From Rubrivivax sp. (GTDB lineage Bacteria > Pseudomonadota > Gammaproteobacteria > Burkholderiales > Burkholderiaceae_C), in contig JAEUPB010000054.1 of assembly GCA_016789955.1 (NCBI GenBank), positions 1-64,000 on the forward strand: a stretch of DNA of 64,000 nucleotides. The letters run 5' to 3'. Within the stretch, counting starts at the first letter, position 1; the number at the start of each line of letters is the position of its first letter. Below the pieces are notes generated by a model, which was not told where the DNA came from, searched no databases, and worked only from the letters and a program-made list of their open reading frames with translations. The translations under genes and the position numbers were made by a program. Of this stretch, positions 18,401-29,055 are shown in pieces.

Positions 18401-19297
18401 ATGAGCGTTCCCTTCCGCTACCGCAAGCTCGGCTACGCCGCGCTGAGCGTCACGAACCTCGAGCGCAGCCTGCACTTCTACCGCGACCTGCTCGGGCTCG
18501 AACTCGTGGAGCAGCGCGACGACGTGGCCTACCTGCGCTGCAGCCGCGACCACCACAACATCGCGCTGCATGCCGGCCAAACTGCCGGGCTGAAACGCGT
18601 CGGCTGGGAGCTGGAGAGCCAGGCCGACGTCGAGCGGGCGATCGCGCATTTCGAGGGCCTCGGCCTGGCGCCGCGGCGCGTCGACAAGGCCGAGTCGCAG
18701 GCGCTGCGGCAGGGGCCGGGGTTCCGCGTGCGGCTGCCCGGTGCAGGCCTCGAGTTCGACTACTACGGCAGCACCACCGTGATGGCGCGGCCGTGGACGC
18801 CGACCGTCGCCCGCATCGCCCGCCTGGGCCACGTGGTGATCGGCTGTGCCGACTTCGCCGCCGCGCAGGGCGCGCTGCTGCGCGACTTCGGTTTCGTGCA
18901 GAGCGACTTCGTGGAAGACCGCTTCTCGTTCATGCGCTGCTTCCCGAACCCGTTCCACCACACGTTCGCGGTCGGCGCCAGCGCGGGCAACCACCTGCAC
19001 CACGTGAACTTCATGGTGACCGACATCGACGACGTCGGCCGCGCCTGGCACCGCATGACCAAGGCCGGCGTGAAGATCGCGTTCGGCATCGGCCGCCACC
19101 CGCCCTCGGGCAGCGTGTTCCTGTACTTCTACGACCCCGACGGCATGACGGTGGAATACAGCTACGGCATGGAGGAGTTCCCCGAGGTGGGCGCCCGCGA
19201 GCCGCGCATGCTGGAGCCGGTGCCCGAGAGCCTGGACACCTGGGGAGCCGTGCCCGACGTGAACTTCGGCAAGGTCGGCGCGATCGAGGCGGCGTGA
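18401..19297 (+). CDS. Type I extradiol ring-cleavage dioxygenase (VOC fold)
   Basis: 298 residues from the ATG at 18401, preceded by GGGAGG; an in-frame ATG at 18383 is the alternative. Two vicinal-oxygen-chelate modules are visible. The C-terminal one carries the Fe(II) ligands H144 (LGHVV), H201 (HHVNF) and E252 (TVEYS). Such enzymes open a catechol ring next to the diol. The operon order (alpha, beta, extradiol, ferredoxin) means the substrate is probably the catechol made by the dioxygenase after dehydrogenation. Confidence 0.92.
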   Translation: MSVPFRYRKLGYAALSVTNLERSLHFYRDLLGLELVEQRDDVAYLRCSRDHHNIALHAGQTAGLKRVGWELESQADVERAIAHFEGLGLAPRRVDKAESQALRQGPGFRVRLPGAGLEFDYYGSTTVMARPWTPTVARIARLGHVVIGCADFAAAQGALLRDFGFVQSDFVEDRFSFMRCFPNPFHHTFAVGASAGNHLHHVNFMVTDIDDVGRAWHRMTKAGVKIAFGIGRHPPSGSVFLYFYDPDGMTVEYSYGMEEFPEVGAREPRMLEPVPESLDTWGAVPDVNFGKVGAIEAA

Positions 19298-19305
19298 GCG
19301 CGCCC

Positions 19306-19629
19306 ATGACGCGCCTCGTGCCGCTGTGCCCCGCCGACGACGTGTGGGAAGGCGCGATCCGCCAGGCCGAGCTGCCCGATGGCCACAAGCTGGCGCTGTA
19401 CCGCATCGATGACGAGGTCTACGCCACCGACGACACCTGCACGCACGGTGCGGCGTCGCTGTCGGAGGACGGCTGCGTCGACGGCGGGCAGGTGGAGTGC
19501 AGCTGGCACAACGGCCGCTTCGACATCCGCACCGGCACCGCCTGCGCGATGCCCTGCGATGCGCCGCTGAAGACGTGGCCGCTGCAGATCGTGGACGGGC
19601 AGGTCTGCGTGGCGCTGCCCGGCGAGTGA
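19306..19629 (+). CDS. Rieske-type ferredoxin of the dioxygenase system
   Basis: 107 residues from the ATG at 19306; a GTG at 19294 overlapping the previous stop is an alternative start. The Rieske ligands are C45-x-H47 (CTHG) and C65-x2-H68 (CSWH). The protein transfers electrons from a reductase to the oxygenase alpha subunit. No ferredoxin reductase gene is present anywhere in the window, so it must be served by one encoded elsewhere. Confidence 0.9.
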   Translation: MTRLVPLCPADDVWEGAIRQAELPDGHKLALYRIDDEVYATDDTCTHGAASLSEDGCVDGGQVECSWHNGRFDIRTGTACAMPCDAPLKTWPLQIVDGQVCVALPGE

Positions 19630-19651
19630 TCCAGGGCGCCCCCCGTCGGCC

Positions 19652-21265
19652 ATGAACCCACGAGCCTTCGACACGATCGTGATCGGCGCCGGCGCGGCCG
19701 GCTGCGTGGTCGCCAACCGGCTGAGCGCCGACCCGAAGCGCCGCGTGGCGCTGATCGAGGCCGGTACGTCGGACCGGCGCTTCCCGCTCAGCCTGAAGAC
19801 CACGCTGCCGATCGGCAACATCTTCCTGCTGCCGCACGCGCGCACGAACTGGCAGTTCGAGTTCCGCGGCGGCCCTGGCGTGAACCACCGCGCCATCCCC
19901 TGCCCGCGCGGCAAGCTCCTCGGCGGCTGCACGTCGGTCAACGGCACCGTCTACATCCGCGGCCACCCGCTGGACTACGACGAGTGGGCGGCACTGGGCA
20001 ACACCGGCTGGGGCTGGGCCGACGTGCTGCCGTTCTACAAGCGCCACGAGCACCGCGACCGCGGTGCCGACGCCTGGCACGGCCGCGGCGGCGAGCTGCA
20101 CGTGCAGAAGCCGCGCGAGAGCAACCCGCTGGCGCACGCCTTCGTGCAGGCGGCCGCCGAGGCGGGGTTCGACCGCAACGACGACTTCAACGGCGCGCAG
20201 CAGGACGGCTTCGGCATCTTCGACCTGAACCAGCGCGACGGCGTGCGCTGGAGCGCGAGCCGCGCCTTCCTGCACCCGGTGATGCAGCGGCCCAACCTGA
20301 CGGTGTTCGACGACACGCTGGTCGAGCGCATCCGGCTGCAGGGGCATCGCGCCGTGGGCGTGACGGTGCGCCGCGGCGGGCAGCGCGTCGAGCTCGACGC
20401 GGGCACGGAAGTGGTGCTGTGCGGCGGCACGGTGAACTCGCCGCAGCTGCTGATGCTCTCGGGCATCGGCCCGGCATCGCTGCGCGCGCACGGCATCGAG
20501 GTCGTGCACGAACGGCCGGGTGTCGGCGCCAACCTGCAGGACCATCCCACGGTGTCGCTGGCGATGACCAACCCGGGTGCGGAGAGCTACGCGATGAGCT
20601 GGCGCACGGCGCCCCGGGTGGCGCTTGCCCCGCTGCGCTACGCGCTGGGCCGGCGCGGCATGCTGGCCAGCAACGCCGCCGAGGCCGGCGGCTTCATCCG
20701 CACGCGGCCCGATCTGGACCGCCCCGACGTGCAGTACACCTTCATGGTCGGCATGAAGGACAACCCGCGCACGCTGCCGCGCCGGCACGGCTACTTCCTG
20801 CACATGGCGGTGCTGCGGCCGGCCACGCGCGGGCGCCTGGAACTCGTGTCGAGCGATCCTGCTGCCAAGCCGGTGCTGCGCCCGGAGTTCCTCGAGGACC
20901 CGCGCGACGTGCGGACGCTGATCCATGCGATGCGCGAGGCGCGCCGCATCGTCGCGCAGCCCGCGCTGCGGCGGCTGTCGGGCGACGAGCTGCTGCCCGG
21001 GCGTGCGGTGGAAGACGATGCGGCGCTCGAACGCTACATTCGCGACAAGGTCGCCACCACGTACCACCCGGTGGGCACCTGCAAGATGGGCCCGCCGTCC
21101 GACCCGCTGGCCGTGGTCGACCCGCAGCTGCGCGTGCACGGCCTCGACGGCCTGCGCGTGGCCGACGCGTCGATCATGCCCAACCTGATCGGCGGCAACA
21201 CCAGCGCGCCGTCGATGATGATCGGCGAGCGCGTGACGCAGTTCATCCTCGAACCGGCCCGCTGA
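19652..21265 (+). CDS. GMC-family FAD oxidoreductase (choline dehydrogenase-like)
   Basis: 537 residues. The N-terminal FAD-binding motif TIVIGAGAAGCVVANRLS (about 8-25), the GMC signature GGCTSVNGTVYIRGHPLDYDEW (about 90-111), a second GMC signature TVNSPQLLMLSGIGP and the C-terminal YHPVGTCKMGP with the active-site histidine are all present. The family oxidises alcohols to aldehydes or ketones with FAD. It is last in the dioxygenase operon, so it probably oxidises an alcohol substituent of the substrate or a related terpenoid alcohol; that is inference. Confidence 0.92.
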   Translation: MNPRAFDTIVIGAGAAGCVVANRLSADPKRRVALIEAGTSDRRFPLSLKTTLPIGNIFLLPHARTNWQFEFRGGPGVNHRAIPCPRGKLLGGCTSVNGTVYIRGHPLDYDEWAALGNTGWGWADVLPFYKRHEHRDRGADAWHGRGGELHVQKPRESNPLAHAFVQAAAEAGFDRNDDFNGAQQDGFGIFDLNQRDGVRWSASRAFLHPVMQRPNLTVFDDTLVERIRLQGHRAVGVTVRRGGQRVELDAGTEVVLCGGTVNSPQLLMLSGIGPASLRAHGIEVVHERPGVGANLQDHPTVSLAMTNPGAESYAMSWRTAPRVALAPLRYALGRRGMLASNAAEAGGFIRTRPDLDRPDVQYTFMVGMKDNPRTLPRRHGYFLHMAVLRPATRGRLELVSSDPAAKPVLRPEFLEDPRDVRTLIHAMREARRIVAQPALRRLSGDELLPGRAVEDDAALERYIRDKVATTYHPVGTCKMGPPSDPLAVVDPQLRVHGLDGLRVADASIMPNLIGGNTSAPSMMIGERVTQFILEPAR

Positions 21266-21278
21266 CCGGGGTCTCCGG

Positions 21279-22256
21279 TCAGGCCTTCAGCACGAGGTTG
21301 CCGACGAGGCGGCCGCCCTCCACCGCTTCGTGCGCCTGCACGATCTCGGCCAACGGGCGCCGGTCGGCGATGTTGTGCTGCAGTTCGCCGCGTGCCAGCA
21401 GCCGCTGCAGCGCATCGGTGGCGCGGGCGCGATCGGCCGCCTCGAGGTGGTAGACCATGAAGAACTTCAGCTGCAGGTTCTTCGAGAGCAGCACGGCAAA
21501 CGGCAGGTCCAGCGGCCGGGGGCTGCTGCCGTAGACCACGAGTTCGCCGCCCGGGCGCAGCAGGTCCAGGTCCAGGCGGCCGTTCACCGCGAGGTCGAGC
21601 TCGATCACGCGGTCGACGCCGCGGCCGCCGGTGAGTTCGCGCACGCGCTCGACCACCGGCTCGGTCTTGTAGTCGATGACGTGGTCGGCACCGGCGTCGA
21701 GCGCGAGGCGCGCCTTCTCGGCACTGCTCACGGTGCTGATCACCTGCGCCGCGCCGAAGCGGCTGGCCAACTGCACGACATAGTGGCCCACCGCACCGGC
21801 ACCGCCGGCGACCAGCACGCGCCGACCGGCTACGCCGCCGTCCATCAGCACCGCATGCATCGCGGTGAGGCCGGGGATGCCCATGCACGCGCCCACCTCG
21901 CCGGGCACGCCGTCGGGCAGCGGCACGGCCTGCGCCGCGGGCAGGCAGCAGCACTCGGCGGCGGTGCCGTGCGGGCGGCCCCAGGCGGCGTTCCACAGCC
22001 ACACGCGCTGCCCGACGCGGGCCGCATCGACGCCGGCGCCGATGGCATCGATCGTGCCGCTGCCGTCGCTGTGCGGGATCACGCGCGGGAACGGCATGGG
22101 CCGTAGGCCGCCGCGGCTCTTCACGTCGGAGGGGTTGACGCCGCTCCATTCGATGCGCACACGCACCTCGCCCGGGCCGGGTTCCGGGGTCGGCAACTCG
22201 GTGAGGCGCAGGACATCGGCGGCGGGGCCGGTCTTCTCGTAGCTCCAGGCCTTCAT
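21279..22256 (-). CDS. Zinc-independent MDR oxidoreductase (NADPH:quinone reductase-like)
   Basis: 325 residues from the ATG at 22254-22256. The GroES-like N-terminal half (PGPGEVRVRIEWSGVNPSDVKSRGG) and the Rossmann motif VLVAGGAGAVGHYVVQLA mark the MDR quinone-reductase group. The structural-zinc cysteine cluster is missing. It reduces C=C or quinone bonds with NADPH. It is the last gene of the long leftward Liv-transporter operon, 72 bases after the crotonase, so an enoyl-CoA or enone substrate is possible. Confidence 0.88.
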   Translation of the reverse strand: MKAWSYEKTGPAADVLRLTELPTPEPGPGEVRVRIEWSGVNPSDVKSRGGLRPMPFPRVIPHSDGSGTIDAIGAGVDAARVGQRVWLWNAAWGRPHGTAAECCCLPAAQAVPLPDGVPGEVGACMGIPGLTAMHAVLMDGGVAGRRVLVAGGAGAVGHYVVQLASRFGAAQVISTVSSAEKARLALDAGADHVIDYKTEPVVERVRELTGGRGVDRVIELDLAVNGRLDLDLLRPGGELVVYGSSPRPLDLPFAVLLSKNLQLKFFMVYHLEAADRARATDALQRLLARGELQHNIADRRPLAEIVQAHEAVEGGRLVGNLVLKA

Positions 22257-22328
22257 GGGGGCGTCTCCAGGCGCAGCGTGCAGGGGTTCGCGATGATGCC
22301 CCGGGGACGGCGGCACGCTGCGCCGCGT

Positions 22329-23138
22329 TCAGCGCGCCCCGAAGCGCGGCTTGCGCTTCTCCTTGAAGGCCTGCGTCGCTTCCCGGTGGTCGGCCAGCTC
22401 GAAGGTCACCTGCTCCAGCGCCATGCTGGCCTCGAGCAGGCGGTTCACGCGGTCCTTCACGATCTGGTTGATCGAGAGCTTGGTCCAGCGCGTGGCCCAC
22501 ACCGGCCCGTCGGCCAGCTCCTGCGCGATGGCACGCGCGAACGGCAGCACCTCGGCACGCGGCTTCACGTGGTTGACGAGCCCGATGCGCTCGGCCTCGA
22601 CGCCCTTCAGCAGCGTGCCGCGCATCAGGTACTCCTTGGCCTTGTTCACGCCGATCAGCAGCGGCCAGATCACCGTGCCGCCGTCGCCGGCGACCAGCCC
22701 CACCTTGTTGACGTGGCTGTCGCCGATGCGCGCGTCGTCGGCCATCACGGTGACGTCGCACAGCAGCGCCGTGGTGGCGGCCAGGCCGATGCAGTCGCCG
22801 TTGATCGCGCAGACGATCGGCTTGTCGAGCTCCAGGTGGCGGCTGACGAGGCGGCGGCTGATCATCGGGTCGTGCACCTCGCCTTCCTCCAGCACGTCGC
22901 CGCCGGGGCGCTCGCTCATCGCCTTCACGTCGCCGCCCACGCTGAACCAGTCGCCGGCGCCGGTGAGCAGCACCGCGTTCACGGCCGGGTCGTCGCCGAG
23001 GTCGTCCCAGATGCGGCGCAGCTCGCGGATCAGCCGCTGGTTGATCGCGTTGCGCGCCTGCGGGCGGTTCAGCGTGACGGTGGCGACCTTGTTCTCGACC
23101 TCGATCGTCAGGTCGTGGTGGTCGGCGTAGCGGTCCAT
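22329..23138 (-). CDS. Enoyl-CoA hydratase/isomerase family protein
   Basis: 269 residues. Crotonase fold: ATVTLNRPQARNAINQRL near the N-terminus, the oxyanion-hole segment WFSVGGDVKAM, and IVCAINGDCIGLAATTALLCD. The usual PGAGGT motif reads VAGDGGT, so the general acid/base set differs from classic enoyl-CoA hydratase; it could be an isomerase or hydrolase. It lies between an acyl-CoA synthetase gene and an MDR reductase gene in the same operon. Confidence 0.88.
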   Translation of the reverse strand: MDRYADHHDLTIEVENKVATVTLNRPQARNAINQRLIRELRRIWDDLGDDPAVNAVLLTGAGDWFSVGGDVKAMSERPGGDVLEEGEVHDPMISRRLVSRHLELDKPIVCAINGDCIGLAATTALLCDVTVMADDARIGDSHVNKVGLVAGDGGTVIWPLLIGVNKAKEYLMRGTLLKGVEAERIGLVNHVKPRAEVLPFARAIAQELADGPVWATRWTKLSINQIVKDRVNRLLEASMALEQVTFELADHREATQAFKEKRKPRFGAR

Positions 23139-23148
23139 CGGGTCCCCT

Positions 23149-24956
23149 TCAGGCGTACAGGCTCTCGATCACGTCGGCGTACTTCTCGCCGATGCTCTTG
23201 CGCCGCACCTTCATCGTGGCGGTGACCTCGCCGTCGTCGTGGTCGAGTTCCTTGGTCAGCAGGTGGAACTTGCGCACCTGCTGCACCTGCGGCATGCGCG
23301 CGTTCACGGCGGCGATCTCGCGCTCGATCAGTGCCCGCACGTCGGGCAGCTCGGTGAGGCTGCGGAAGTGCGTGTAGACCAGGCCCTGCTCCTCGGCCCA
23401 CTTGCTGGTGCTCTCGAACTCGATCTGGATCAGCGCACTGACGAACCGGCGCCGGTCGGCGATGACGATCGCCTCCTTGATGTACGGCGAGAAGCGCAGC
23501 GCGTTCTCGATCTCGCTGGGCGTGATGTTCTTGCCGCCCGCGGTGATCATGATGTCCTTCTTGCGGTCGATGATGCGCAGCTCGTCGCCCGAGGGGCCGC
23601 GCTCCCAGCGCGCCACGTCGCCGGTGTGCAGCCAGCCGTCGGCATCGATCGCCTCGCGCGTGGCCTCGGGGTTGCGGAAGTAGCCCCGGAACACCACCTC
23701 GCCGCGCACCAGGATCTCGCCGTCGTCGGCCAGCTTCAGCTCGATGCCGGGGTACGGCACGCCCACCGTGCCCACCGGGGACTCGTCGCCCGGCTGCATC
23801 GTGGTCGCGCCGCTGGCTTCCGTCAGGCCGTAGGCTTCGCGGATCGGCACCCCCAGCGTGCGGAAGGCCTTCAGGATCTCCGGCGCGATCGGCGCGCCCG
23901 AGCTCACCGCCACGCGGCAGCGGCGCAGCCCGACGACGTTCAGCAGCGCGCGCAGGATGAGCACGTACCACAGGCCCCAGCGCAGCCGCTCGCCGAACGT
24001 CCACTGCGCACGGCCCTTGTCGGCCACGCCGGCCAGCGAGGCCATCGCGCGCCGGTACAGCGCCAGGCGCAGGCCGCCCGCCTCGCGCAGCTTGGTCTGG
24101 ATGCCGGCGTGGAACTTCTCCCAGATGCGCGGCACGCCGAAGAAGATCTGCGGGCTCAGCTCGCGCACGTCCTCCTGCACCGTGCGCAGGCTCTCGGCGA
24201 AGTTCACCGTGGCACCCACCGAGACCGGAATGTGGATCGAGAACATCTGCTCGGCCATGTGGCACAGCGGCAGATAGGAGACCAGCTGGTCTCCGGTTCT
24301 GCAGCCCAGCATGTGGTTGAGCCCACGCGCGGCGGCCCCCAGGCTGCGCCATGTGGTCATCGCGGCCTTCGGGCGGCCCGTGCTGCCGCTGGTGAAGACG
24401 ATCAGCGCGGTGTCGTCCGGTGCCGGTGCGCGCGTGGCCGCCGCCGCGGCGGCAGGGTCGCGCTGGGCGGCCGCGCGGCCGAGCGCGAGCACGTCGTCGT
24501 AGTCGTGCAGGCCGCTGCGGTCGTAGCGGCGCAGCCCGCGGTCGTCGATGACGATCAGCGTGCGCAGCTGCGGCAGCCGCTCGCGCACGGCCAGCACCTT
24601 GTCGACCTGCTCCTGGTCCTCGCAGACGATGATCGGCGCCTCGGCCAGCTCGAGCAGGTACTCCACCTCGTGCGCCGGCGACGTGGGGTACACGCCCGCG
24701 GTGATGCCGCCCACCATCGAGATGCCGAGCTGCGCGCACACCCACTCCTGGCAGTTCTCCGACAGCACGGCCACCGTCTGCCCGCGCCGCAGGCCCAGCT
24801 CGAGCAGCCCCAGGCCGAAGCTGCGCGCGCGCTCGGCGTACTGCGCCCAGCTCACCGGTTTCCAGACGCCGTGCTCCTTCTGGCGCAGCGCCGTCGCGTC
24901 GGGAGTGATCTCGGCCCAGTGCAGCAACTGCTGCGGCAGCGGCAACGATTCGAGCG

Positions 24957-24960
<4 letters not shown>
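23149..24960 (-). CDS. AMP-forming acyl-CoA synthetase (long FadD15-like form)
   Basis: 603 residues. It has the P-loop VFTSGSTGRPKAAM (about 190-203), REAYGLTEASG, DGWLHTGDVARWE and the C-terminal lysine loop region RKKDIMITAGGKNITPSEIE. It activates a carboxylic acid to its acyl-CoA with ATP. The start overlaps the upstream livF-like stop by four bases, tying it to the ABC transporter, so the imported acid is probably its substrate. Confidence 0.92.
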
Positions 24961-25751
<791 letters not shown>

Positions 25752-25787
25752 GCCTCGCCGAACGCCCGTGGACTTCCCGAGCAGCCG

Positions 25788-25861
25788 CCGCGGAGCCGGC
25801 TTTGCCGGTCCGCTGGCGGCGCCCCCCTGGGGGGGAGCGCCGAAGGCGCTACGGGGGGGAT
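25788..25861. repeat. Intergenic GC-rich hairpin repeat, copy 1
   Basis: Between the livF-like and livJ-like genes. It contains a chain of small hairpins: CCGGC-TTT-GCCGG, CCCCCC-T-GGGGGG and GCGCC-GAA-GGCGC. The segment CCGGCTTTGCCGGTCCGCTGGCGG and its C/G-run hairpin recur in inverted orientation at 32821-32895. The layout is that of a dispersed intergenic element; here it may also trim or stabilise mRNA inside the operon. Confidence 0.6.
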
Positions 25862-25866
25862 CGTGT

Positions 25867-27069
25867 TCACACCTTGATCCAGCCGCTGGCGGGCTCCATC
25901 GCCTGCTTGCCGGGGTCGTAGGCGTAGATGCGGCCGATCGGGACCTGGTGGCTCGACAGATCGACGAGCTGCCCGAAGATGCCGCCCGAGTCCCACTCCT
26001 TCATGCCCTCGAGCGCCGCCTTCATGTTCGGCAGCAGCAGCGGCTTGTTGGCCTTCATCGTGCGCTCGGCGATCTCGGCGAACACCATGCCCGCCAGCCA
26101 GCTCGACACGTAGAACGGCGAGATCGACTTCACGTCGGGCCGGTTCTTGGCCATGTACTCGCGCATGTTGTTGATCATCGAGCTGTCGGTCTCGTGGCCG
26201 TAGCGGTACATCGACGCGCCGGCCAGATTGACGTTGAGCTTGGCCAGCGCGTCGTAGGCCGGCTTGTCCAGGCCCCAGGCGGTGCCCATGATCTTCGGGT
26301 TCAGGCCGGCCTCGGCCATCTGCCGCACGAACTCGGGCATCGGCGCCAGGATGTAGCCCTGGAAGATCACGATGTCGGGGCGCGAGCGGCGCAGCTTGGC
26401 CACTTCGGGCGCCACGTCGATGCCGCTCTGCTTGGTGACGATCTCCTCGACGATCGGCAGCCCGAGCTTCTGCGCGCGCGCCTTGCCGCCGGGGATGCCG
26501 TCGCGGCCGAACTCGGTGTCGGCGTAGACGTAGGCGATGCGCGGCTTGGCACCACCGCTGTAGGTGCGGCCGATGTACTCCATCAGGATCTCGTGCAGGC
26601 GCGGGTACGTCGGCCCGGGCACGAAGTGCTGCGGCACGCTCGCCGGGTCGGCCACCACGGTGGCCAGCGACGTGCTGCTGGTCATCACGTGTCCGGCGGC
26701 CACGGCGTCGGCGGTGATCGCCTTCACCCACTGCGTGCTCTCGCCGTAGAAGAAGTTCGGCTTCTCGGCGGCCATGATCTTCTTGAAGATGGCCACGCTC
26801 TGGTCGAGCTTGAAGCCCGAGTCCTCGGCCACGTACTTCAGCTTGCGGCCCATCACGCCGCCCTTGCTGTTGCGCCACGCGCAGTAGTCCTGCAGGCCGT
26901 TGTTCATCGCCACGCCGGCGAACGAGAACACGCCGGTCATCGGCTGCGCGGCGCCGACCACGATGTCGCCCTTGGCGGCCTGGCCGTGCGAGGTGCCGAT
27001 GGCGAACGGGCCGAGCGTGGCGGCGGCTCCCAGCCCCTGCACGAGACGGCGGCGGGTGATGCGGGTCAT
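25867..27069 (-). CDS. Liv-type ABC transporter substrate-binding protein (LivJ-like)
   Basis: 400 residues from the ATG at 27067-27069. The N-terminus MTRITRRRLVQGLGAAATLG carries a twin-arginine-like signal ending near SHGQAA. The mature protein is a type I periplasmic binding protein: DIVVGAAQPMTGVFSFAGVAMNNGLQ, then IAYVYADTEFGRDG and AGLNPKIMGT. It captures the substrate for the LivHM channel. A 115-base gap with the hairpin repeat separates it from the livF-like gene. Confidence 0.92.
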   Translation of the reverse strand: MTRITRRRLVQGLGAAATLGPFAIGTSHGQAAKGDIVVGAAQPMTGVFSFAGVAMNNGLQDYCAWRNSKGGVMGRKLKYVAEDSGFKLDQSVAIFKKIMAAEKPNFFYGESTQWVKAITADAVAAGHVMTSSTSLATVVADPASVPQHFVPGPTYPRLHEILMEYIGRTYSGGAKPRIAYVYADTEFGRDGIPGGKARAQKLGLPIVEEIVTKQSGIDVAPEVAKLRRSRPDIVIFQGYILAPMPEFVRQMAEAGLNPKIMGTAWGLDKPAYDALAKLNVNLAGASMYRYGHETDSSMINNMREYMAKNRPDVKSISPFYVSSWLAGMVFAEIAERTMKANKPLLLPNMKAALEGMKEWDSGGIFGQLVDLSSHQVPIGRIYAYDPGKQAMEPASGWIKV

Positions 27070-27083
27070 GTCTGTCTCCTTGC

Positions 27084-28124
27084 TCAGGTTTTGAACGGCC
27101 ACAGGTGGAAGGTGCGCCGGATGCGCGCCCAGATCGCCGCCAGGCCATGCGGCTCGAACACGAGGAAGCCGATGATCAGCAGGCCGAACACCACCTGGCC
27201 CATCGGCAGCAGCAGCCCGGCCACGCCGGGGAACCACTGTGAACTGGTGTGCGCGACGAGGCGCAGCACCTCGGGCACGAAGGTCATGAAGAGGGCGCCC
27301 AGGATGCTGCCGAGCACCGTGCCCAGCCCGCCGACGATCACGGCGGCCAGGTAGAACACCGACAGCGTGAGCACGAAGTACTCCGGCGTGATGGCGCCGT
27401 AGAAGTACCCCAGCAGCCCGCCGGCCACGCCGGCGTAGAACGCGCCGATCGCGAACGCCAGCAGCTTCGTGCGCAGCAGGTTCACGCCGAGGATCTCGGC
27501 CGAGAAGTCGCGCTCGCGCACCGCGACGAACGCGCGGCCGAAGCGGCTGCGGCCCAGGTTGCGCGCGGCCAGCGCGGCCGCGAGTGCGACCCCGAAGATC
27601 AGGTAGAAGTTGCGCCGGTCGCCGTGGAACTCGAAGCCCAGGAGGTTGGCGCGCGGGATGCTGGTGCCCGGCACCCCACCGGTGACGGGCTCCCACTCGC
27701 GAAACACAAAGGTCAGCACGAAGTGCGCCGCCAGCGTGGCCACCGCCAGGTAGATGCCCTTCACGCGCAGGCTGGGCAGGCCGACGACGACACCCAGCGC
27801 CGCGGTGAGCATCCCGGCGGCCGGCAGCGTGATCCAGAACGGCACGCCGGCCTTGGCGAGCAGCGCCACCGTGTAGCAGCCCACGCCGACGAAGGCGCCG
27901 TGCGCCAGCGAGATCAGCCCCGCGTTGCCGGTGGTGAGGTTGAGCCCCAGCGTGGCCACGACGTGGATGCCGACGATGCAGGCCATCGCCAGCAGGTAGT
28001 CACCGCCCCACCACGGCATCGTGAACAGCGCGACGATGAACGCCGCCATCCAGCGGCGCTGCGTGGTCGAGTCCCACAGCCGCTCCTCGGAGCGGAAGGT
28101 CTCGTGGAAGACGGCGGTTCTCAT
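27084..28124 (-). CDS. Liv-type ABC transporter permease (LivM-like)
   Basis: 346 residues with about nine hydrophobic segments. Family motifs are LGLNLTTGNAGLISLAHGAFVGVG (about 59-82), LPSLRVKGIYLAVATLA and the cytoplasmic coupling loop AVRERDFSAEILGVNLLRTKLLAF. With the LivH-like partner it forms the inner-membrane pore. It is 14 bases upstream of the receptor gene and 22 downstream of livH-like. Confidence 0.93.
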   Translation of the reverse strand: MRTAVFHETFRSEERLWDSTTQRRWMAAFIVALFTMPWWGGDYLLAMACIVGIHVVATLGLNLTTGNAGLISLAHGAFVGVGCYTVALLAKAGVPFWITLPAAGMLTAALGVVVGLPSLRVKGIYLAVATLAAHFVLTFVFREWEPVTGGVPGTSIPRANLLGFEFHGDRRNFYLIFGVALAAALAARNLGRSRFGRAFVAVRERDFSAEILGVNLLRTKLLAFAIGAFYAGVAGGLLGYFYGAITPEYFVLTLSVFYLAAVIVGGLGTVLGSILGALFMTFVPEVLRLVAHTSSQWFPGVAGLLLPMGQVVFGLLIIGFLVFEPHGLAAIWARIRRTFHLWPFKT

Positions 28125-28146
28125 GTCGGTTCGGGGTGCCGGGCCT

Positions 28147-29019
28147 TCACAGCCGTTCGATCGAGCGGGTGCCGAAGATGCCGTAGGGCCGCACGACGAG
28201 GATCGCCAGCACCACGAGGTAGGGCACGATGTCGCGCGACTTGCCGCCCAGGTAGCCGGCGCCCAGTGCCTCCACCGTGCCGACGATCAGGCTGGCGACG
28301 ATGGCGCCCAGCACGCTGTCCATGCCGCCGAGGATGATCGCAGCGAACACGCCGAGCGCGGCCGACGCGAGCAGCGGCGAGAGGCCGGCCGAACTCGCGA
28401 TCAGCACGCCGGCCACCGTGCCCACCAGCCCCGACAGCACCCAGGTCAGCCGCTGCGACCAGTTGATGTTGATGCCCAGCGTGGCCGCGGTGACGGGGTC
28501 GCTCGCGGTGGCGCGCAGCGCGATGCCGGCCTTGCTGTAGCGGAAGAAGGCGAGGAAGCCGCCGATCAGCACGGCAGCCACCGCGAAGTTGCCCAGCGCG
28601 GTGCCGGGGATCAGGATGTCGCCGAGCATCAGCGGCGTGCGCGGCAGCAGCGTGGGCGGCGTGTAGGTGTCGCCGCCCCACACGGCCTCCACCCCGCCGT
28701 GGATGATGCTGGCCATGCCGATCGTGGCCATCAGCACCGCCACCGTGGGCTGGCCCGACAGCGGCCGCAGCACGGCCCGCTCCACCAGCACCGCGAGCAC
28801 GCCGATCACGCCCATCGAGATCAGGAACGCCAGCCACGGCGCCAGGTGGAAGGTCTCGGCACCGGCGTAGTACAGGTAGGCGCCGAGCATCATCACCTCG
28901 CCGACGGCGAAGTTCACCACGCCCGTGCCCTTGTAGATGAGCACGAAGCTGAGCGCGATCAGCGCCGTCACGCCGCCGGACAGCAGCCCGAGCAGGGCGT
29001 ACTCGATGAACTCGCTCAC
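28147..29019 (-). CDS. Liv-type ABC transporter permease (LivH-like)
   Basis: 290 residues from the GTG at 29017-29019, chosen because GGAGG lies about eight bases upstream; an in-frame ATG at 29043 would add eight residues and lacks such a site. The protein is hydrophobic throughout, with GVTALIALSFVLIYKGTGVVNFAVGEVMMLG near the start and the coupling region ALRATASDPVTAATLGIN. It forms the channel with LivM-like. Confidence 0.92.
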   Translation of the reverse strand: MSEFIEYALLGLLSGGVTALIALSFVLIYKGTGVVNFAVGEVMMLGAYLYYAGAETFHLAPWLAFLISMGVIGVLAVLVERAVLRPLSGQPTVAVLMATIGMASIIHGGVEAVWGGDTYTPPTLLPRTPLMLGDILIPGTALGNFAVAAVLIGGFLAFFRYSKAGIALRATASDPVTAATLGININWSQRLTWVLSGLVGTVAGVLIASSAGLSPLLASAALGVFAAIILGGMDSVLGAIVASLIVGTVEALGAGYLGGKSRDIVPYLVVLAILVVRPYGIFGTRSIERL

Positions 29020-29055
29020 GGGACTGCCCTCCGTGCTTCGCACTCCGGGATGAGC

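Noticed and set aside
18260..21139. 959-residue open frame on the minus strand
   Set aside because: Antisense to the extradiol dioxygenase, ferredoxin and GMC genes, all of which have clear motifs.
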